Below, one piece after another: positions 37,748 to 46,287 of a stretch of 64,000 bases of DNA; within the stretch, counting starts at the first letter, position 1, and each line of letters begins with the position of its first letter. The DNA is taken from NCBI RefSeq assembly GCF_036014115.1, contig NZ_CP107913.1, positions 682,001 through 746,000 of the forward strand, read 5' to 3'. This DNA is from Streptomyces sp. NBC_00448. GTDB lineage: Bacteria > Actinomycetota > Actinomycetes > Streptomycetales > Streptomycetaceae. The notes beneath the pieces were generated by a model that was not told the origin of the DNA, ran no database searches, and saw only the letters and a program-made list of their open reading frames with translations. The translations under genes were made by a program, and so were the position numbers.

Positions 37748-38764
37748 TCACTTGGCGCCGACTCGGATGCGGGGGTCGATGGTGGAGTAGGTGACGTCGG
37801 CCAGGAAGCTGACCGCCACGTAGAGGAAGGCGCTCAGCACGATGACTCCCTGGACGACCGAGAAGTCCTTCTGGAGGATCGCGTCGACGGTGAGCGAGCC
37901 GACGCCGGGCCAGCCGAACACCTTCTCCACCAGGACGCTGCCGGTCATCAGCTCGGCGAGGAGCATCGCGGTGGCGGCCACCAGGGGAAGCAGCGAGTTG
38001 GGCACGACATGGCGCAGGAACGCGGCGCGGCGGGTGATGCCCCGGCTCCGCGCGACCAGTACGAACGGCTCCCGGATCGTGTTTCGCAGCTGCGACCGGA
38101 ACAGCCGGCTGAGGAAGGCGAACGGTCCGACCGCGATGGTGCAGCCGGGCAGGATCAGATGCCAGACGGCGTTGAAGAAGGTCGGGAACTGGCCGGCGAG
38201 CAGGGCGTCGACGGTGTAGAGGCCGGTGACGTCGGGCGGAGTGGCCCTGCCCGGCGACAGCCGTCCCTCGGGGCCGGGAAAGATCCCGAGCTTGACCGAG
38301 AGCAGCAGGATGGCCACGAGGGCGAGCCAGAAGGGCGGGGAGCCCATCGCCAGCGACGAGGTGGTCCGCAGCGAGACGTCGGCGCCCTTCTTGCGACGGT
38401 AGACCGCGACGGCGCCGAAGAGGAGTGCCGACGCCACGGCGATGAACACGCCGGTCAGGCCGAGTTCGATCGTGGCCGGCAGCCGGGAGCGGAGCAGGCC
38501 GGCCACCGGTTGGCCGGTGCTGAAGGAGAATCCGAGGTTGCCGTGCGCGAGGGCGGTGAGGTAGTCCCAGAACTGCGCCGGCAGTGACTTGTCGAGCCCC
38601 ATCGAGGCGCGGATGTGGGCGATCGTCGTCGGGTTGGCGAGGTCACCGCCGACGAGCCGGGCCGGGTCGCCGGGCAGCTTGCGCAGCATGAGGAAGGAGA
38701 ACACCAGCGCGCCGAGGATGGTGGTGATCCCGACGGCGAGGCGCTTGGAGACGGTGGCGAGCAT
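37748..38764 (-). CDS. ABC transporter permease (DppB-like)
   Basis: A 338-residue inner-membrane permease with six predicted spans, starting MLATVSKRLAVGITTILGALVFSFLML. The long external loop after TM1 with PGDPARLVGG, the PAQFWDYLTALAHGNLGFSFSTGQPV segment and the RSRGITRRAAFLRHVVPNSLLP cytoplasmic EAA-type loop are typical of DppB/GsiC. It ends YSTIDPRIR. It is 14 bp from the second permease gene; GAGAGGGA precedes the ATG. Confidence 0.9.
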   Translation of the reverse strand: MLATVSKRLAVGITTILGALVFSFLMLRKLPGDPARLVGGDLANPTTIAHIRASMGLDKSLPAQFWDYLTALAHGNLGFSFSTGQPVAGLLRSRLPATIELGLTGVFIAVASALLFGAVAVYRRKKGADVSLRTTSSLAMGSPPFWLALVAILLLSVKLGIFPGPEGRLSPGRATPPDVTGLYTVDALLAGQFPTFFNAVWHLILPGCTIAVGPFAFLSRLFRSQLRNTIREPFVLVARSRGITRRAAFLRHVVPNSLLPLVAATAMLLAELMTGSVLVEKVFGWPGVGSLTVDAILQKDFSVVQGVIVLSAFLYVAVSFLADVTYSTIDPRIRVGAK

Positions 38765-38778
38765 CAGGGTCCCTCTCG

Positions 38779-39651
38779 TCAGTCGGCCACGATGTACTCG
38801 CCGCGCGGGTCGAGGATCTCGCGTGTCCGGTCGGCGACGACGGTGGTCAGGGTCACGGCGATGAGCAGCACGAGGCCGGGGAAGGCCGCGACCCACCACT
38901 GGCCGGTCAGGAAGAACTGCTGGCCGTCGGTGATCATCGAGCCGAGTTCGGCGGTCGGCGGCTGGGCGCCCATGCCGAGGAAGCCCAGTGCCGCGAGCGA
39001 GAGGACCGCCGCGCCGAAGACGGCCGCCATCTGCAGCACGATGGTGGAGACCAGGTGCGGGAAGATGTGGACGAACAGGGTCCGGCGCTGGGTCGCCCCG
39101 ATTGCCCGGGTGGACTTGACGAAGTCCTTGGCGGAGATCCGCATGACCTCGCTGCGCAGGGTGCGCATGTACCAGGGGAACGAGTGGATCGACAGGCCGA
39201 TCACGACCGCGGGTATGCCGGGTTTGAGGGCCATCACGACCGCCATCGCGAGCATGATCGAGGGGAAGCAGAGGATCGAGTTGGTCAGCCAGGTCAGGAC
39301 CGTGTCGACGTAGCCCCCCAGCGCCCCGGCGAGCAGACCGGTGATACAGCCGAGGACCGCCCCGGCCAGGGCGACGACCAGGCCCGCGCCGAGCGAGGCC
39401 CGCGCGCCGACCAGTACCCGGGCGAGCATGTCCCGGCCGAGGTTGTCGGTCCCCAGCGGGTGGTGGGCCGAGGGCGGGGTGAACTGCTGGGCCAGATCGA
39501 CGGTGTTGGAGTTGTCCGGCCACACGAGCGGGCCGAAGATCACGACCAGGGCGAGGACTCCCAGCGCGCTCAGGGCGACCACCAGGACCTTGTCGTTTCT
39601 TGAGACCCGGCGGCGCACGGCGCGCAGCCGGGTCGAGGCGATGGTTGTCAC
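38779..39651 (-). CDS. ABC transporter permease (DppC-like)
   Basis: A 290-residue permease. The pattern after TM1 (AQQFTPPSAHHPLGTDNLGRDMLARVLVGARASL) is the DppC/GsiD hallmark. The cytoplasmic coupling loop is AKDFVKSTRAIGATQRRTLFVHIFPHL, and it ends ADRTREILDPR. Five to six spans. The GTG start at 39651 overlaps the upstream isomerase stop (GTGA), with GGAGAG in front. Confidence 0.9.
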   Translation of the reverse strand: MTTIASTRLRAVRRRVSRNDKVLVVALSALGVLALVVIFGPLVWPDNSNTVDLAQQFTPPSAHHPLGTDNLGRDMLARVLVGARASLGAGLVVALAGAVLGCITGLLAGALGGYVDTVLTWLTNSILCFPSIMLAMAVVMALKPGIPAVVIGLSIHSFPWYMRTLRSEVMRISAKDFVKSTRAIGATQRRTLFVHIFPHLVSTIVLQMAAVFGAAVLSLAALGFLGMGAQPPTAELGSMITDGQQFFLTGQWWVAAFPGLVLLIAVTLTTVVADRTREILDPRGEYIVAD

Positions 39652-40709
39652 GGCTGCTCTCCAGAGATCGTGACCAGTACGGAACGCACGTGGGTGATGC
39701 TTCGGCGCAGTTCGGCGCGGTACCCGGCGGTGTCGGTCCGCGATGCGGCGTCGACCGGCTGCCGGCCGCCCTGCTCGGCCGCCGAGCGCTCGCAGCGCAC
39801 CGCGGCGCGCACCAGGCGGGCCAACTCCCGTGGCCTGATGTGGGGTTCCGCGTCGAACCAGTCGTCCCGGAACATCTCCGTGTCGAACTGCCCGCGATGC
39901 TGCTCGAAGACGAGGTGCCGGGCCGGAGCGTCCCGGACGAGGGCGTCCAGGATCGCGGTCCAGTCGAGCACTCCGTCGCCGCAGGGCCGCAGTTCGCGGC
40001 GCAGGCCGGCGGGGGTGAAGTACAGCGCGACGTCCTCCAGATGGGTCTGGTGGACGTAGGGCGCGAGCCGCCGGGTCACCTCGACCGGGTCCTCGGCGCG
40101 TACGACGAGGTTCGCCACGTCGAGGCTCACCCCGAACACGTCGGTGCCGGCGGTCTCGACCAGCCGGATCACCTCGTCCGAGGAGAGGTCCTCGTGGGTC
40201 TTCACGTTGAGCCGGCAGCCGTGTTCCAGCAGCACCGGCCGCAGGGCGGCCAACGTCCGCTGGGTCTCGGCCAGTTGCTCGGCGTGCGAGGGTGAGGCGC
40301 GCTGCCGCTCGGTCCTGGTGTAGGCGAAGAACCGGTCGCAGCCCAGGGCCACGGCTGCACCGATCATCGCGGTGAGTTCGGCGACGCGTTCGGCGTGGTC
40401 GCCGTGCGGGCCGAGGCAGCCCACTCCGGCTTCGACGAAGAGCTCGCGCTCGTCGGCGGCCTGCCGGGCCGCCCGCAGTTCGGCCCGGTCCAGCGAAGGG
40501 CTGACCGCGCGAGGGTCGGCGAAGAGCACGCCGCCCAGGCCCAGTTCGCCGGCCAGGTCGAGGGCCGCCGGCCAGTCGCCCGCGCCGATGCCCTGTACCG
40601 GGCCGCACATGGCTCCAAGACGCTTGGTCGTGCGCGGATCTGAGGCTCGGTCAGGGAGGGCTCGGGACTCGGTTTGATCGAAGGCGATACGCGGGGACGT
40701 GGTCGTCAT
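39648..40709 (-). CDS. Sugar-phosphate isomerase/epimerase-like TIM-barrel protein, first gene of the operon
   Basis: Up to 353 residues. It is paralogous to the protein at 32726: CRLNVKTHEDLS, GVSLDVANLVV, QTHLEDVAL and LVFEQHRGQFD match the metal-binding positions of the AP-endonuclease-2-like barrel. The start is uncertain. ATG 40709 abuts the palindromes of the divergent promoter and would give an almost leaderless message with 33 extra residues. ATG 40610 (MCGPVQGIG) better matches where the fold begins. It leads the leftward transcript and is likely GntR-controlled. Confidence 0.72.
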   Translation of the reverse strand: MTTTSPRIAFDQTESRALPDRASDPRTTKRLGAMCGPVQGIGAGDWPAALDLAGELGLGGVLFADPRAVSPSLDRAELRAARQAADERELFVEAGVGCLGPHGDHAERVAELTAMIGAAVALGCDRFFAYTRTERQRASPSHAEQLAETQRTLAALRPVLLEHGCRLNVKTHEDLSSDEVIRLVETAGTDVFGVSLDVANLVVRAEDPVEVTRRLAPYVHQTHLEDVALYFTPAGLRRELRPCGDGVLDWTAILDALVRDAPARHLVFEQHRGQFDTEMFRDDWFDAEPHIRPRELARLVRAAVRCERSAAEQGGRQPVDAASRTDTAGYRAELRRSITHVRSVLVTISGEQP

Positions 40710-40732
40710 GTAATCTGATTACCAGACGTCTG
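40710..40732. promoter_or_regulatory. Two adjacent palindromes, candidate GntR operator
   Basis: GTAATCTGATTAC (40710-40722) is a perfect 6-bp inverted repeat around one base. CAGACGTCTG (40723-40732) is a perfect 10-bp palindrome directly beside it. Both lie at the start of the leftward operon and 125-147 bp before the divergent GntR gene. Confidence 0.6.
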
Positions 40733-40856
40733 ATGTTTCTGGATAGGGACCTCGATGGACTTTCGGCAGATCCTCCGAGCCGCACGACATGGCATCGCCT
40801 CGGTCGCCGCTCCACCGGCGAGGACCCGGCTGACCACCAGGAAGGTGGGGGGTTAA

Positions 40857-41534
40857 GTGCCGCGCTTCAACCGCGTTTCCGCAGTACAGGTCGCCATCGA
40901 GGAGATCCGCGACCAGATCCGCGAGGGGAACTGGGCGCTGGGCGACCGGCTGCCGTCCGAGGCGGAACTCACCCAGACCATGGGCCTGAGCCGAGCGCCG
41001 CTGCGCGAGGCCATCCGCGCCCTCACCTACGCCGGCCTGCTCTCCGTACGGCAGGGCGACGGCACGTATGTGATCGCGGTCGACGAGGCGACCGTGGCGC
41101 TCAACCGCAAGCTCACGGACAGCAAGACCCGGGATGTCCTGGAAGTGCGGCGCGGGCTGGACACGGCCGCGGTCCAACTGGCCGCCGCACGGCGTACCGA
41201 GGACGACCTGGAGGCGATGGCCGACATCCTGCGGCGCCGGCGCGAGGCGGCCTCCACGGGCGACCAGTCGACCTTCGTCGACGCCGACGTCTCCTTCCAC
41301 CTGGCCGTCGCGAAGGCCGCCGGCAACTCCCTGCTCCTGGACCTCTACGAGGGGATCTCGCTGGCCATGCGGGAGTCCCTGGACACGGTCCGGTCGCTCG
41401 AACACGCCGTCGGCGAGGGCGGCGACGACCACGAGGCCCTGTTCGACGCGATCAGGGCGGGGGACGCGGCGCGCGCCTCCGAGATCGTCCTGTCGATCAT
41501 CGCCGGACAGGAGCAGCAGTGCGCGCTGCAGTGA
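40857..41534 (+). CDS. GntR-family regulator, FCD (FadR) subfamily
   Basis: A 225-residue regulator. The winged helix spans residues 9-75 (IREGNWALGDRLPSEAELTQTMGLSRAPLREAIRALTYAGLLSVRQGDGTYV). The C-terminal FCD domain keeps metal-ligand positions Asp144 and His148 (DADVSFHLAV) and His192 (DDHEALFDAI). FCD regulators sense carboxylates, sugar acids or amino acids. GTG 40857 follows a GGTGGGGGG ribosome site. It is divergent from the ABC/isomerase operon and 57 bp before the cytosine-deaminase-like gene, which it probably co-expresses. Confidence 0.86.
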   Translation: MPRFNRVSAVQVAIEEIRDQIREGNWALGDRLPSEAELTQTMGLSRAPLREAIRALTYAGLLSVRQGDGTYVIAVDEATVALNRKLTDSKTRDVLEVRRGLDTAAVQLAAARRTEDDLEAMADILRRRREAASTGDQSTFVDADVSFHLAVAKAAGNSLLLDLYEGISLAMRESLDTVRSLEHAVGEGGDDHEALFDAIRAGDAARASEIVLSIIAGQEQQCALQ

Positions 41535-41591
41535 GCCCGCCCCGCCCGGCCCGCCCCGCCCGCCTGCCCCGCTGAAAACCTACGGAGAGCC

Positions 41592-42830
41592 ATGACGAGT
41601 CCGAAGAAGATCATCGACGTACGCCCCTGGGCGGGCGAGCTGAGCGACATCCTCGTCGAGGACGGCCGGATCACGCAGGTGCTGCCGGCCGGCGGCCCGA
41701 CGGCGCGGGACGAGCCAGGCGTCATCGACGGACGCGGGCGGATCGCGCTGCCCTCCTTCACCGACGCGCACGCCCACCTCGACTCCACCCGGCTCGGCCT
41801 GCCGTTCCGCCCGCACACCGCGGGGCCGGGTCTTGAGGGCCTGATCGAGAACGACCGGGCCAACTGGCGTTCCGCGGAGGCGAGCGTCAGCGAGCGGGCG
41901 ACCCACACGCTCGGCAGGACCATCGCCTCGGGCGCCACCGCCGTACGCAGCCACGCCCAGGTCGACACGGAATCCGGCCTCGACCGGCTCGACGGCGTCC
42001 TCGCCGCGCGCGAAGCGCACCGGGACCGGGCGACGGTCCAGGTCGTCGCCTTCCCGCAGGCCGGGATCGTCCGCGACCGCGGCACCGCCGACCTGCTGGC
42101 CGACGCGCTCTCCAGCGGCGCGGATCTGGTGGGCGGCATCGACCCCTGCGGCCTCGATCGCGATCCCGTCGAGCACCTGGACATCGTGTTCGGCCTGGCC
42201 GAACGCCACCAGACCGGCCTGGACCTGCACCTCCACGAGGTGGGCGAGCTCGGGGCCTTCACGCTCGACCTCGTCTTCGACCGGGTCCGCGCCTTGTCCA
42301 TGCGGGGCAAGGTGACGATCTCGCACGCCTTCGCGCTGGCCACATCGGAGGCCGGCCGGGTCGAGGAACTGGTCACCCAGCTCGCCGAACTCGACATCGC
42401 CCTCACCACGATCGCCCCGAGCGGCCGGCGCACGCTGCCCCTGGAACTGCTGGCCGAGCACCGCGTGCGGGTGGGCCTGGGCCAGGACGGCATTCGGGAC
42501 TACTGGTCGCCGTTCGGCGACGGCGACATCCTCGGCCGCACCTGGCAGCTCGCGTTCACCAACCAGCTACGTCGCGACGAGCACATCGAGCGCTGCGTCG
42601 CGCTGGCCACCGTGGGCGGCCGAGCGGTCCTGGCGGGCGGCGGGGTCGGCGGGGTCGGCGCCGCCTGGACGGCCGCCGCCTCGGAACCCCGCGGCTTGGC
42701 CCAGGGCGATGCCGCCGACCTCGTCCTGCTCTCCGGGGAGACGGTGACCAGCGCGGTGATGGACCGGCCGCAGGACCGTGTCGTCATCCGCCAGGGCAGG
42801 GTCGTCGCCGAGGACGGTGTGCTGGTCTGA
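41592..42830 (+). CDS. Cytosine-deaminase-like amidohydrolase
   Basis: A 412-residue metal hydrolase. Metal ligands parallel E. coli CodA: His60 and His62 (DAHAHLD), His213 with catalytic Glu216 (HLHEVGE), His245 (ISHAFAL) and Asp299 (GQDGIRDYWSP). CodA relatives deaminate cytosine, isoguanine, creatinine or other cyclic amidines. All key residues are intact, unlike the amidohydrolase at 30210. The start at 41592 has GGAGAG before it. It probably shares a transcript with the GntR gene. Confidence 0.84.
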   Translation: MTSPKKIIDVRPWAGELSDILVEDGRITQVLPAGGPTARDEPGVIDGRGRIALPSFTDAHAHLDSTRLGLPFRPHTAGPGLEGLIENDRANWRSAEASVSERATHTLGRTIASGATAVRSHAQVDTESGLDRLDGVLAAREAHRDRATVQVVAFPQAGIVRDRGTADLLADALSSGADLVGGIDPCGLDRDPVEHLDIVFGLAERHQTGLDLHLHEVGELGAFTLDLVFDRVRALSMRGKVTISHAFALATSEAGRVEELVTQLAELDIALTTIAPSGRRTLPLELLAEHRVRVGLGQDGIRDYWSPFGDGDILGRTWQLAFTNQLRRDEHIERCVALATVGGRAVLAGGGVGGVGAAWTAAASEPRGLAQGDAADLVLLSGETVTSAVMDRPQDRVVIRQGRVVAEDGVLV

Positions 42831-42850
42831 GCCCCGCGGGCAGGCGGGGC
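42831..42850. terminator. Hairpin terminator
   Basis: 7-bp arms GCCCCGC / GCGGGGC with a 6-base loop immediately after the stop, between convergent genes. Confidence 0.65.
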
Positions 42851-42874
42851 CGGGCCGGCGGCCGGGCGGGTGTG

Positions 42875-42928
42875 GATCAGCGCAGGCCGGCGAATCAGCG
42901 CGGTCCGGCGAATCAGCGCAGGCCGGCG
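42875..42928. repeat. Three tandem copies of an 18-bp unit duplicating the 3' end of the deacetylase gene
   Basis: Units 42875-42892, 42893-42910 and 42911-42928 (consensus AATCAGCGCAGGCCGGCG; the middle copy has two changes). On the minus strand each encodes F/A-A-G-L/P-R-stop, so the last codons and TGA of the deacetylase gene are repeated three times. Confidence 0.9.
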
Positions 42929-43746
42929 AAGAGGTCGTTCTCGGGTGTGGCCGCGCCGGTGGCGTCCTGGACCCGGACGAAGGTCTCCATGCCCATCAAC
43001 TCGCCGAACCTCTCCTTGCCCATCTTGAGGAAGAAGATGTTCTCGCCCTGGCTGGCGTGCGCGGCCAGCGCGTCGAACTTCTGACCGCTGAACGCCGTGG
43101 TGTCCACCCATGTGGTGATCTGATCGTCGGGGAGGCCGATCTCGGCCATCGCGGCGGCCTGGGCGGGGTCCGGCTCCGGCATGTCCTCGTCCAACTCGCG
43201 CATGACCTCGCCGAACCGCTGGAACATCGTGCGGGGCATGGTGGTCCAGTACACCTTCGGTGTCAGGTCCGTCATCTCCAGCGCCGCCATCGTGATGCGG
43301 TGGGCCTGGATGTGGTCGGGGTGGCCGTAGAAGCCGTTCTCGTCGTAGGTGACGACCACATCGGGCCGGTACTCCCGCATGAGGTCCGCGAGCCGGGCCG
43401 CGCCTTCCTGCACGGGGGTCTGCCAGAAGGACCCGGGGGCGTCGTTGCTCGACCAGCCCATCATTCCGGAGTCGGCGTAGTCGAGCATCTCCAGATCGCC
43501 GACCTTCAGCACGTCGCAGCTCGCCTCGAGTTCCTTGCGGCGCATCGAGGCGACGGCCACCGGATCGTGGCCGGGATCGCCCGGCTTGACGCCTCCCGGT
43601 CCGTCACCGCAACCGCCGTCGGTACAGGTCACGAGAACCGTGCGGATGCCTTCCGCCGCGTACCGCGCGAGGACTCCCCCGGTTCCGGTGGCCTCGTCGT
43701 CGGGGTGGGCGTGCACTGCCATGAGCGTCAGGGGCCGGTCAGCCAT
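42913..43746 (-). CDS. PIG-L/LmbE-family deacetylase (Mca/MshB-like)
   Basis: A 277-residue zinc amidase. AVHAHPDDEATGTGG (11-25) carries the His-Pro-Asp-Asp-Glu zinc/catalytic motif and YGHPDHIQAH (about 142-151) the third ligand. MshB and Mca act on GlcNAc-Ins and mycothiol S-conjugates in actinomycetes, and the TCTDGGCGDGP segment is common there. Other members deacetylate glycans or antibiotics. ATG 43746 has AAGGA at nine bases. The cell's main mycothiol gene cannot be inferred from context, so the substrate stays open. Confidence 0.82.
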   Translation of the reverse strand: MADRPLTLMAVHAHPDDEATGTGGVLARYAAEGIRTVLVTCTDGGCGDGPGGVKPGDPGHDPVAVASMRRKELEASCDVLKVGDLEMLDYADSGMMGWSSNDAPGSFWQTPVQEGAARLADLMREYRPDVVVTYDENGFYGHPDHIQAHRITMAALEMTDLTPKVYWTTMPRTMFQRFGEVMRELDEDMPEPDPAQAAAMAEIGLPDDQITTWVDTTAFSGQKFDALAAHASQGENIFFLKMGKERFGELMGMETFVRVQDATGAATPENDLFAGLR

Positions 43747-43874
43747 CAAACAGTCCTTCTGCAGAGATGTGTCGTGGTCCCGGTGCGCGGCAGGCGTACC
43801 GCCACCTCGGAGCCCGATTCCGCGCGGGGGCGGACGACCTTGTGATCACCGTATCCCCCGCGCGTACGGCGCCG

Positions 43875-43903
43875 GGCCGTCGGTCAGTGCAACGGCGACG
43901 GCC
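43875..43903 (-). terminator. Hairpin downstream of the ROK gene
   Basis: 8-bp arms GGCCGTCG / CGACGGCC with a 13-base loop, 84 bp past the ROK stop. Confidence 0.5.
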
Positions 43904-43986
43904 GGACCGGCTGTTCCCGATACGGCTGCGCGGCACGCGGGTGCACGCAGGCTCGGGCCCACCCGGATCGGGCTCACCCGGAAGCT

Positions 43987-45126
43987 TCAGGCCTGTTCGG
44001 TGGCACCGACGGTGAACATCCGCGCGAGGACGGTGTAGGCGGCGCCGCGGCCGTGCGTGGACGGGTCGGTCGCAGTCAGCTCCAGATCCGGGGCCGGCGT
44101 GTTCTCGTGCTCGTACTGCCGGCGGAAGACCCGCTCCACGCGGGCCGCGAGTTCCGGCAGGTTCATCTCCGGGGTGAACGCGACCACCACGCGCTCGGGG
44201 CCGAACATCTTGGCGGCGTTCGCCATGGCGACGCCGAGCCGGTCGCCCGCCTCGCCGAGCAGCGCCGCGTCGGCGTCCAGGCGCTGGTCGCCGTGGCCGC
44301 GCCTGCCGAGTTCACGCTGGATGCCCCACCCGCTCGACCACGTCTCCAGGCAGTCCAACGCGCCGCAGTGACAAGGCCGTCGGGCGCCGGCCTCGACACG
44401 GGCATGGGCGAAACCGCCGGCCGCGCCGCTGAATCCGCGGTGGATGCCGCCCTGCACCACCACGGACGCGCCCAGGCTCGGCCCCACGCTGAACACCAGC
44501 AGGTCGCGCCCCGCGAGCCGCCCGTCGAAGAGCAGCAGGCCGGACGCGACGGAGTTGGCGTAGCTGTCGATGACCACCGGCGCCTGGAGCCGCGAGCTGA
44601 GCTGCGCCTGGAACGGCACGTGCGCCCAGCCCAGCGAACCGCTGTGCCGTACCTCGCCGCTCGCCTGGTCGACCACACCCGAGATCGCCACCCCCACCCC
44701 GATGAGCGTCGCCGACTCCCGGCCGGCGCTCGCGGCGCGCACCGCCCGCGCGATGCTCTCCCCCACGTCCTCCGGCCGTACCGAGGTGAGCGGCTCCCGG
44801 TGCGAGGCGACGACCTCGCCACGCAGGTTGACCAGCAGGACGAAGACCTCCGAGGTCGACAGCCGCACGCCGGCCGCGAGCACCGCGCCACGGCCCAGGT
44901 CCAGCAGCCGGGCGGGACGGCCGCCCGTGCCGCGCGCGACGTCGGTCTCGATGAGCAGTCCGGCCTGGACCAGCTTGGCGGTGATCCCGGTGACGGTCGC
45001 CGGGCTCAGCCCCGTCTCGCTGGCGATCCTCGCTCTGGCCACCGGTCGTTGCGCGCGGACGACATCGAGGACCAGCGCCTCGTTGATCTCGCGGATCAGG
45101 GCTTTGCTCCCGGCGCGGGTCTTCAT
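43987..45126 (-). CDS. ROK-family transcriptional regulator (NagC/XylR-like)
   Basis: A 379-residue regulator. An N-terminal winged helix (NEALVLDVVRAQRPVARARIASETGLSPATVTGITAKLVQAGLL, about 17-60) precedes a ROK sugar-kinase fold with the zinc motif CHCGALDCLE (about 268-277). The kinase nucleotide motif D-x-G-G/T at the start of the ROK domain reads AAGVRLST, so it is a sensor and not a kinase. ROK repressors release DNA on binding a sugar or sugar phosphate. It is divergent from the sulfatase operon and most likely represses it. Confidence 0.87.
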   Translation of the reverse strand: MKTRAGSKALIREINEALVLDVVRAQRPVARARIASETGLSPATVTGITAKLVQAGLLIETDVARGTGGRPARLLDLGRGAVLAAGVRLSTSEVFVLLVNLRGEVVASHREPLTSVRPEDVGESIARAVRAASAGRESATLIGVGVAISGVVDQASGEVRHSGSLGWAHVPFQAQLSSRLQAPVVIDSYANSVASGLLLFDGRLAGRDLLVFSVGPSLGASVVVQGGIHRGFSGAAGGFAHARVEAGARRPCHCGALDCLETWSSGWGIQRELGRRGHGDQRLDADAALLGEAGDRLGVAMANAAKMFGPERVVVAFTPEMNLPELAARVERVFRRQYEHENTPAPDLELTATDPSTHGRGAAYTVLARMFTVGATEQA

Positions 45127-45204
45127 CGCAGGCAGGTCCTTCGGGTCGCGGACGAGGACAGGTCTTCTGGGGCACCAGAACTCTACCTCCATTTAATTCG
45201 GTCA

Positions 45205-45241
45205 TTGACAGAACTTACGACGCTGGTTAGCTTCACCGGCA
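45205..45241 (+). promoter_or_regulatory. Consensus promoter of the sulfatase operon, probably leaderless
   Basis: TTGACA (45205-45210), a 17-bp spacer and TAGCTT (45228-45233) form a near-ideal housekeeping promoter. Seven bases after the -10 box comes the ATG at 45241, so transcription should start at or beside the start codon. The AT-rich TTTAATTCGG just upstream (45192-45201) could be the ROK-binding region. Confidence 0.72.
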
Positions 45242-46287
45242 TGAACCGACACCTCGCAGCGGCCAGGAGTGTCCCGGACTCCCGGCGCCGGCCCCCGCGA
45301 ATCCTGCTGAGCGTGCCCGCCGCCGAGGCGCACTCGTTCTTCCCCCCGGAGACGCGAGATGCCCTGGAGCAGGTCGGCGAGGTCACCACGGCCGACCCGG
45401 CCGCGCTCCAGGACCCGCAGGCATTCCACGACGCGGCCGCCGATGCCCGGATCTTCGTGACCGCGTGGGGATTCCCGCGGCTGGACGCCGCCCGCCTGGC
45501 CCTTGCCCCACAGCTGCGCTTCGTCATGCACGCGGCATCCTCGGTGCAGGCCCTGGTGAGCGACGACTTCTGGCGGTCCGGTGTGCCCATCTCCCAGGCA
45601 GGCGCCGCGATGGCGCCCTCGGTCGCCGAACTGTCGCTCACCTTCACCCTCTCCCTGCTGCGGCGCACCCACCGCCTCGACCACGCGCTGCGCTCCGGCG
45701 CGGACTGGGACGCCGCCCGGGCGATCGCACGCGGCCGCGAGATCTCGGGCGCCCGGATCGCCGTCATCGGCGCCTCCCGCACCGGGCGGGCGTACATCCG
45801 GCTGTGCCAGGCGCTCGGCGCCGAGGTCCGGGTGTACGACCCCTACCTCACCGCGCCCGATCCGCTCGCCCGGCTCGCCTGCGGCCTGTCCGACGTGCTG
45901 GCCTGGGGCGATGTGATCGCCGTGCACGCACCGGCCACCCCCGAGACCCACGGCATGATCGGCGCCGAGCAGATCGCCGCGATCCGGGACGGCGGCGCCT
46001 TCGTCAACACCTCCCGGCCCTCGCTCATCGACATGGACGCCCTGTTCGCGGCCGTCGCCTCCGGGCGGCTCGACGCCGCGCTCGATGTCTTCGACGCCGA
46101 GCCGCTGCCGCGCGGCGACCGGTGGCGCGGCCTGCCCAACGTCCTGCTCACCCCGCATCTGGCCGGAGCCAGCGCGGACTCCCGGCGCCGCGCCGGATGG
46201 ATCGCCGTCGAGGAGATCCGCCGGCATCTGGCCGGAGAGCCGCTGCGGCACGCACTGACCCGTACCGACCTGGAGCGGATGGGATGA
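45241..46287 (+). CDS. D-isomer-specific 2-hydroxyacid dehydrogenase
   Basis: A 348-residue NAD(P)-dependent dehydrogenase. Cofactor motif IGASRTGRAYI (176-186, with Ser for the middle Gly of GxGxxG), catalytic Arg259 in FVNTSRPSLID, Glu287 in DVFDAEPLP and His306 in LLTPHLAG. Family reactions interconvert 2-hydroxy and 2-oxo acids such as glycerate/hydroxypyruvate. No Shine-Dalgarno is visible before ATG 45241, and promoter spacing makes the message leaderless. First of eight tightly packed genes, and the glycerate-kinase-like last gene fits a glycerate-type intermediate (inference). Confidence 0.86.
   Translation: MNRHLAAARSVPDSRRRPPRILLSVPAAEAHSFFPPETRDALEQVGEVTTADPAALQDPQAFHDAAADARIFVTAWGFPRLDAARLALAPQLRFVMHAASSVQALVSDDFWRSGVPISQAGAAMAPSVAELSLTFTLSLLRRTHRLDHALRSGADWDAARAIARGREISGARIAVIGASRTGRAYIRLCQALGAEVRVYDPYLTAPDPLARLACGLSDVLAWGDVIAVHAPATPETHGMIGAEQIAAIRDGGAFVNTSRPSLIDMDALFAAVASGRLDAALDVFDAEPLPRGDRWRGLPNVLLTPHLAGASADSRRRAGWIAVEEIRRHLAGEPLRHALTRTDLERMG

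Noticed and set aside
42875..42928. CRISPR-like repeat
   Set aside because: Three directly adjacent units without spacers; a simple tandem duplication.
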